NCBI RefSeq assembly: GCF_028640845.1
Contig: NC_080541.1
Coordinates: forward strand, 29,468,435-29,532,434
From: Ahaetulla prasina
Taxonomy: Eukaryota > Chordata > Lepidosauria > Squamata > Colubridae
Direction: 5' to 3'
Length of the DNA stretch: 64,000 nt
Position numbers and translations under genes: made by a program. Within the stretch, counting starts at the first letter, position 1; each line of letters starts with the position of its first letter. Positions 59,052 through 64,000 of this stretch are shown here, piece by piece. The notes beneath the pieces were generated by a model. The model was not told the origin of the DNA. It worked only from the letters and a program-made list of their open reading frames with translations, and ran no database searches.

Positions 59052-61690
59052 ATGAATTATTTATTTATTTATTTATTTATTTTGTCACAACAATATACAT
59101 AAGCATCACACAAAAAGATTATATAGTATATAAACATATATATGAAGTAATATAAGGAGGTATAAGCATATATATATATAAGAAGAAAAAAGAAAAACAA
59201 TAGGACAGGAACGGTAGGCACATTTGTGCTCTTATGCACACCCCTTATGGTCCTCTTAGGAATGGGGTGAGGTCAATAGTAGAAAGTTTTTGGTTAAAGC
59301 TTTTGGGATTATGGGAAGAGACCACAGAGTTGGGTAAAGTGTTCCAAGCACTGATGATTCTGTTACAGAAGTCATATTTTCTGCAATCTAGATTAAAGCG
59401 GTTAACGTTAAGTTTAAATCTTTTGGTTGCTCTTGTATTATTGCAATTAAAGCTGAAGTAGTCTTTAACAGGAAGGACATTACAATAGATGATTCTATGA
59501 GTTAAACTTAGGTCTTGTCGAAGACGACAGAGTTCTAAGTTTTCTAAGCCTAGGATTTCAAGTCTGGTGGGATAAGGTATTTTGTTGTTTTCAGAGGAGT
59601 GAAGAACTCTTCTTGTAAAATATTTCTGGACACGTTCAATTGTACTGATGTCAGAAATGTGGTGAGGGTTCCAGACAGGTGAGCTGTATTCTAGAATTGG
59701 TCTAGCAAATGTTTTATATGCTCTGGTTAGTAGTGTAGTGTTTTTGGAAAAGAAGCTACGCAAGATTAGGTTTACAACCCTTAGAGCCTTTTTTGCTATG
59801 TAGTTTTTTTCCTGTAACCTTTGGCACTTAGATCATTTGATATGAAAACTCCAAGGTCTTTAACAGGGTGGGGGTCATCTGTAAGGTAATGTCCATCAAG
59901 TATGTACTTAGTGTTTGGGTTCTTTTTTCCAATATTAAGACTGAGCATTTGCTGGCTGAGATTTGGAGTTGCCAAGTTTTAGACCAAGCGGTTAGATGAT
60001 CAAGGTCTTTTTGAATGGTAGCTGTATTGTTGGTGGTATTAAATAGTTTGACATCGTCAGTAAAGAGAACACAATTACTTGAGATATGGTCACAAAGATC
60101 ATTTATGTATAGTATGAAGAGTGTTGGTCCAAGAACACTGCCTTGAGAAACGCCACTCTTGACAGGAACAGGATTTGATAGAGCATTGCCAATTTTGACC
60201 ACTTGTTGTCTGTTAGACAGAAAAGCAGATATCCATTTGTGAAGGGGTCCTGAAATGACATAGGATTTTAGTTTTAGGAGAAGTTTATTGTGTACTACTG
60301 AGTCAAAAGTTTTGCAGAAGTCTATGTAGATTGCATCTATTGTTTTGCCTTGATCAAGATTTGTAGTCCATATGTTTTTACAGTGGAGAAGTTGTAAGTT
60401 ACATGATATTTTTTTCCTGTAACCAAATTGTTTATTAGAGAGTAGGTTGTTTGTTTCTAAGTGGAAGGTAATGGATTGGTTGATGATAGATTCCATGACT
60501 TTGCAGGTGACGCAGCAAAGGGAGATCGGTCTGTAGTTTTCGACTAAGCTGGGGTCTCCTTTTTTGAAGATAGGGATGACTGTGGCTAGTGACCAAAGTT
60601 TGGGAAGGGAACTGGTAGTGAAAGCTTTATCAAAGATTATGCTTAGGGGTTCTGCTATATTAGTGGAAAGTTTTTTTAAGAAGTATGCACATAGTCCATC
60701 GGGTCCAATAGATAGCGATGGTTTCAAGTTATGAAGAGCTTTTCCAACATTATCTTCTGTGAAATCTATATGTGTTAAGTCGTCATACTCATTGTGGTAC
60801 GATTTGGGAATGTCGGATATATGTCATCGCTGTTAACAACAACTGAGCCAAAGAATATTTTGAAGAGGTTTGCTTTAACTGTTTCGTCATTGCATTCTTT
60901 GTCGTTAGAATCTTTTAGTGGTGGGATGGATCTTGAGTCTTTATGTTTATTGTTCACAAAATTATAAAAGGCACGATTGGAATTTGTGCGCAGAAGGTCC
61001 TCTTCTTGCTTGGTGTGGTAATTTGTGCATTCAGTTTTTATTAGGTCGCATATATTTCTGTAGCGGTTTTTGAAATTTGCTACATAGCCTTTTTTGTTTC
61101 TTCTCCAGAGGGATTTTTTTTTTGATTGAAGCTTTTTTATTGATATGGGTAGTTTGCTTTTCCTGATCTTGGTTGTCATTTGTGGTACGTAAAGTTTAAT
61201 GACTCTATTGACTTTAAGTAGGAAAACTCTATAGTGGTCTTCAGCAGTTATACAGGTTGCAAACAGATTTTGCCAGTCCAGAGATGAGAGATCGTTGTTT
61301 ATAAGGTCATAGTTGGCTTTTTTGAAGTTGTAGTTAGGAATGCTATTATTACGACGATTTATGTAAGGGCGTATATTGAGACGAAAGTCAATCATGCAGT
61401 GGTCGCTGTTGGAAAAGGGTTCTTTAATTTGTAGTCCATAAATTGAGTTTGTGTTGTTGCAGAAGATGAGGTCAAGGCAATTGTTGAGTCTTGTATTGTT
61501 AGTTACAAGTTGTTCAAGACCTAGGTTTGTAACAGCGTTGTATAGTGTAGTAGGGATTGGATCAGTTGTACATTCATTAGTTATCCAGTTAATAAGAGGT
61601 AGATTTAGTTCACCCAGGAAGATGAGAGGATATGGGCAAGAGGTAGCCCATGTTAGCAGTGAGGTTAACATATTTGCATATGAGTAATGT
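59052..61690 (-). mobile_element. (AATA)-tailed LINE, long minus-strand copy
   Basis: Plus strand opens with (TTTA)n then the inverse of the UTR at 12480-12640. The coding remnant runs to about 61690, where it is truncated in the endonuclease. The best copy of the family also seen at 8464-8558, 11765-12705, 21041-21657, 31064-31470, 34330-34486 and 45690-46200. Confidence 0.92.
59245..61671 (-). pseudogene. LINE ORF2 remnant (endonuclease C-term, RT)
   Basis: Frame 61671-60775: endonuclease C-terminus with IFLGELNLPLINW (GDLN changed to GELN), NNCLDLIFCN and FSNSDHCMIDF, then a basic linker SKLPISIKKLQSKKKSLWRR. Frame 60727-59828: RT with IGPDGLCAYFLKKL, PKLWSLATVIPIFKKGDP, ENYRPISLCCVTCKVMESII, IYIDFCKTFDSVVHNKLLLK (motif A), SGVSQGSVLGPTLFILYIND (motif B) and VLFTDDVKLF, an FTDD catalytic box with both Asp kept (near 60052). 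Frame 59763-59245: thumb and C-terminus (RAYKTFARPILEYSSPVWNP, IISAWNTLPNSVV). Two or three frameshifts only, so fairly young. CR1/L2/Jockey-type by resemblance. Confidence 0.9.
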
Positions 61691-61760
61691 CGTAGTCAGG
61701 GGCTCTGTGGCATAGTAATTACATAGTAATTACAGAAATATAATTAGAAAAGGGAATACT

Positions 61761-62174
61761 TACCTACAATAGAAGAATGGATATTGAAAGTTGCCAATTT
61801 GGCTGAGATGGCGAAGATATCAGCCTTTTTGAAAGACAATACGCAAGAAAGATACTTAAAGGAATGGAAAAAATGGATTGACTATATTCAACGTAGATAT
61901 CAGACTAAGAGTTATCAGACTGTTTTTGAATGATTATGATGTATTATTTTTGATTGTTTTCGGGGGAAGTTAGGAATTGATGATTGTAGGTGTATAATTA
62001 AGTTGGGACGAATTTTTTTTAGCATATGTTTGTTTTATTTTTAACTATACCTTGTGCTCGTTCCGGGAAGTCGGGGGGGGGGAGGGGGGTTGTGAAGGGA
62101 GGGGGGAGGGGAGGTGGGGGGAAAGGGGGAAAAAAATTTCTGTAAAACTTTTTGAATAAAAAAAAAAGAAAAAA
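61761..62174 (+). mobile_element. L1 LINE 3' end with G-rich UTR and 15-bp TSD
   Basis: A perfect 15-bp direct repeat AGAAAAGGGAATACT flanks it (61746-61760, 62175-62189). The insert encodes the last residues of L1 ORF2: PTIEEWILKVANLAEMAKIS, AFLKDNTQERYLKEWKKWID, YIQRRYQTKSYQTVFE, stop at about 61930. A UTR with long G runs (62064-62130, possible G-quadruplexes) and an A-rich tail follow. 5' truncated to about 414 bp, typical of L1 insertion at T/A-rich targets. Confidence 0.92.
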
Positions 62175-62189
62175 AGAAAAGGGAATACT

Positions 62190-62946
62190 AAAACACAGCA
62201 TTACCAATTCTCAATACCCAGCTGGTTGACCCCAAGCTTCCAGCCCTCCATTCTTCCAAACAAGGGCAAAGAAGCTCACAAACCCAACGTGTGGTTAGAG
62301 AAATTGAATCTTCAGAAGTTCCAGCTCAAAAGAGCATGCCCTGGACTGTTAGATGCAATGGTGCATTCTCACCGAGAGATGTAAACCAGTGAAGCGCAAC
62401 CTATTCATTCAATCACAACATTTTCTAAAATGAAATAACAGGTCTTTAAAACGAATTACTCAACAGCCTTGTCTATGCATAATATGTATATTATTCAAGG
62501 AGTAGTTAACTTAACCAGCCTATCTTCACAGTGCAGGAAAGGAAAACATGTACTCACACTCACAGAGAGAGCATCTAATATTTATATTGTTGAAATGACA
62601 GCTATGCTGAGAATATGATGGTATAAACATACTATTTAAAATTGAAAATAATAGTTTTAGGTTTCATTTCCGGCTTAGAAGAGTTTTAAATAAATTGTGG
62701 CTATTCTGGGTCTTAATGGCAAAATTAAATGACCTGCAAAGCACAGCTTTTCTTCACCCTCTTCAGTTTTACAACTATGAAGCTAACCATGTAGTAGAGA
62801 TGCTTGTCAGCTTGCATGCATGCATAGAAAAATGCTTGCCAGCTTGTGTGCAGGCATAGTTACCCATCATCCTGTTCACTTTTAGAGCAAGCAACTTTAT
62901 TACCAAACAAATAAGAGAGAAAGAAATCAACTAAAGTTATTTAAAT
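62190..62946. other. No recognisable feature
   Basis: Nothing recognised. Confidence 0.6.
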
Positions 62947-63232
62947 ACAGATAGTCTTTGACTTACGACCATAATTTAGCCCAAAATTACTGTTACTACA
63001 TAAAACATTTGTAGTGAGTTTTGCCCCATTTTATGACCTTTCTTGCCACAGTTGTTAAATGAATAACTGCAGTTGTTAAGTTAGTAACATGGTTCTTAAG
63101 TGAAACTGGCTTCCCAATGACTTTGCTTGCCAGAAGGTAACAAAAGGTAAAAATATGACACTGGGATATTGCAATCCTCATAAGTATGAGTCAGCTGCTA
63201 AGTGTCTGAATTTTGATCACGTGTCCATAGGG
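62947..63232. mobile_element. TA-flanked MITE cut by L2
   Basis: One end CAGATAGTCTTTGACTTACG is preceded by TA; the blocks then run in the inverse order of 12817-13472 (CATTTTATGACCTTTCTTGCC, GACTTTGCTTGCCAGAAGG, TTTTGATCACGTG). It stops where the L2 3' end starts at about 63233. Confidence 0.85.
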
Positions 63233-64000
63233 ATTTTATTTATTTTATTAAATTTTTATACCGCCCTTCTCCCGAAGGGCGGTGTACAGCCAGAATAAAA
63301 TACAAGATATATACAATTAAAACGAATTAAAATATAACAAATTACTAAATGGCTGATCGTTAAAAATGAATTTAAAATTTAAAATATTAATAAAACCCCA
63401 ATTTAAAATCAAACTATTATGCCAGTCCCGCTTGAATAAATAAGTATGTTTTTAGCTCACGACGGAAGGTCCGAAGATCAGGCACTTGACGTAGGCCAGG
63501 GGGGAGTTCATTCCAGAGCGTCGATGCTCCCACAGAGAAGGCCCTACCCCTGGGGGCTGCCAGCCTACACTGTTTGGCGGACGGCAGCCTGAGGAGACCC
63601 TCTCTATGAGAGCGTACGGGTCGGTGGGAGGCATAAGGTAACAGCAGGCAGTCTCGTAAGTACCCGGATCCTAAGCCATGGAGCGCTTTAAAAGTGGTAA
63701 CCAAAATCTTGAAGCGCACCCGAAAGACCACAGGAAGCCAGTGCAGACTACGGAGCCATGGTGTTACGTGGGAGCCACGTGTGGCTCCCATTACTACTCG
63801 CGCAGCTGCATTCTGGACTAACTGCAGCCTCCGGGTGCACCTCAAGGGCAGCCCCATGTAGAGAGCATTGCAGTAATCCAGCCGAGACGTAACCAGAGCG
63901 TGAGTGACTGTGCATAAGGCATCCCGGTCAAGGAAGGGACGCAACTGGCGGACCAAGTGAACTTGGTAGAGGGCCCTCCTGGAGACGGCCGCCAGATGTT
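63233..64000 (-). mobile_element. L2-type LINE 3' end, continues past the window
   Basis: 3' end with TATACCGCCCTTCTCCCGAA, then a 179-codon open frame 63417-63956 on minus encoding the RT C-terminus: LVTSRLDYCNALYMGLPLRC, RLQLVQNAAARVV, LHWLPVVFRVRFKILVTTFK, LPPGLRQVPDLRTFRRELKT. Less mutated than the L2 at 1262-3930 over the same region. The remainder lies beyond 64000. Confidence 0.92.

Overview
The window looks like intergenic or intronic DNA from a squamate reptile, most likely an advanced (colubroid) snake. The evidence is the repeat content: a Sauria-type tRNA SINE, Bov-B RTE, CR1, L2 and L1 LINE fragments, several hAT MITE families, and LINE 3' ends that finish in (ATTCT)n, i.e. the AATAG microsatellite known to be seeded by LINE tails in snakes. 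I found no intact host gene. The only host-derived coding sequence is a processed RPL31 pseudogene. Nearly everything recognisable is a transposable element or its wreckage, and much of it is nested.

Layout. 1-4.8 kb: LINE tails, a hAT MITE with 8-bp TSD, a 5'-truncated L2 on the minus strand, and another hAT MITE. 6.1-9.2 kb: a Penelope-like element (PLE) remnant with inverted terminal copies, a 337-bp insertion whose edge carries a second hammerhead-like core, a rearranged CR1 and a Bov-B end. 10.9-13.5 kb: a foldback element split by a hAT MITE, an (AATA)-tailed LINE, and a TA-flanked MITE split by a LINE tail. 15.9-26.2 kb: hAT MITEs, a near-perfect 42-bp hairpin, a possible solo LTR, LINE tails, an L1-like 3' end and CR1. 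27.6-30.9 kb: a tandemly duplicated PLE between two long (AT)n tracts. 31-37 kb: LINE, CR1, MITE and SINE fragments. 37.9-40.5 kb: the longest (ATTCT)-tailed LINE. 42.5-45.6 kb: a nearly complete minus-strand PLE. 48.05-50.47 kb: a hAT MITE holding a complete, internally deleted chromovirus LTR element. 50.8-55.0 kb: a GC-rich decayed Ty3/gypsy element with 3' LTR. 58.0-59.0 kb: the RPL31 retrocopy split by a hAT MITE. 59.05-61.7 kb: an (AATA)-tailed LINE with endonuclease and RT remnants. 61.76-62.17 kb: an L1 3' end with exact TSD. 62.9 kb to the end: a MITE cut by a second L2.

How parts relate. LINEs supplied the retrotransposition machinery for SINEs and the RPL31 copy; hAT and TA-specific MITEs are non-autonomous and no matching transposase is present here. 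The most notable signal is a structured RNA motif resembling a hammerhead ribozyme. It occurs in the PLE terminal repeats and, with a wholly different but still complementary stem II, at the edge of a separate insertion with 14-bp target duplications. This covariation between two families argues for a selected RNA structure. All calls come from reading the sequence; no alignment or database search was run.
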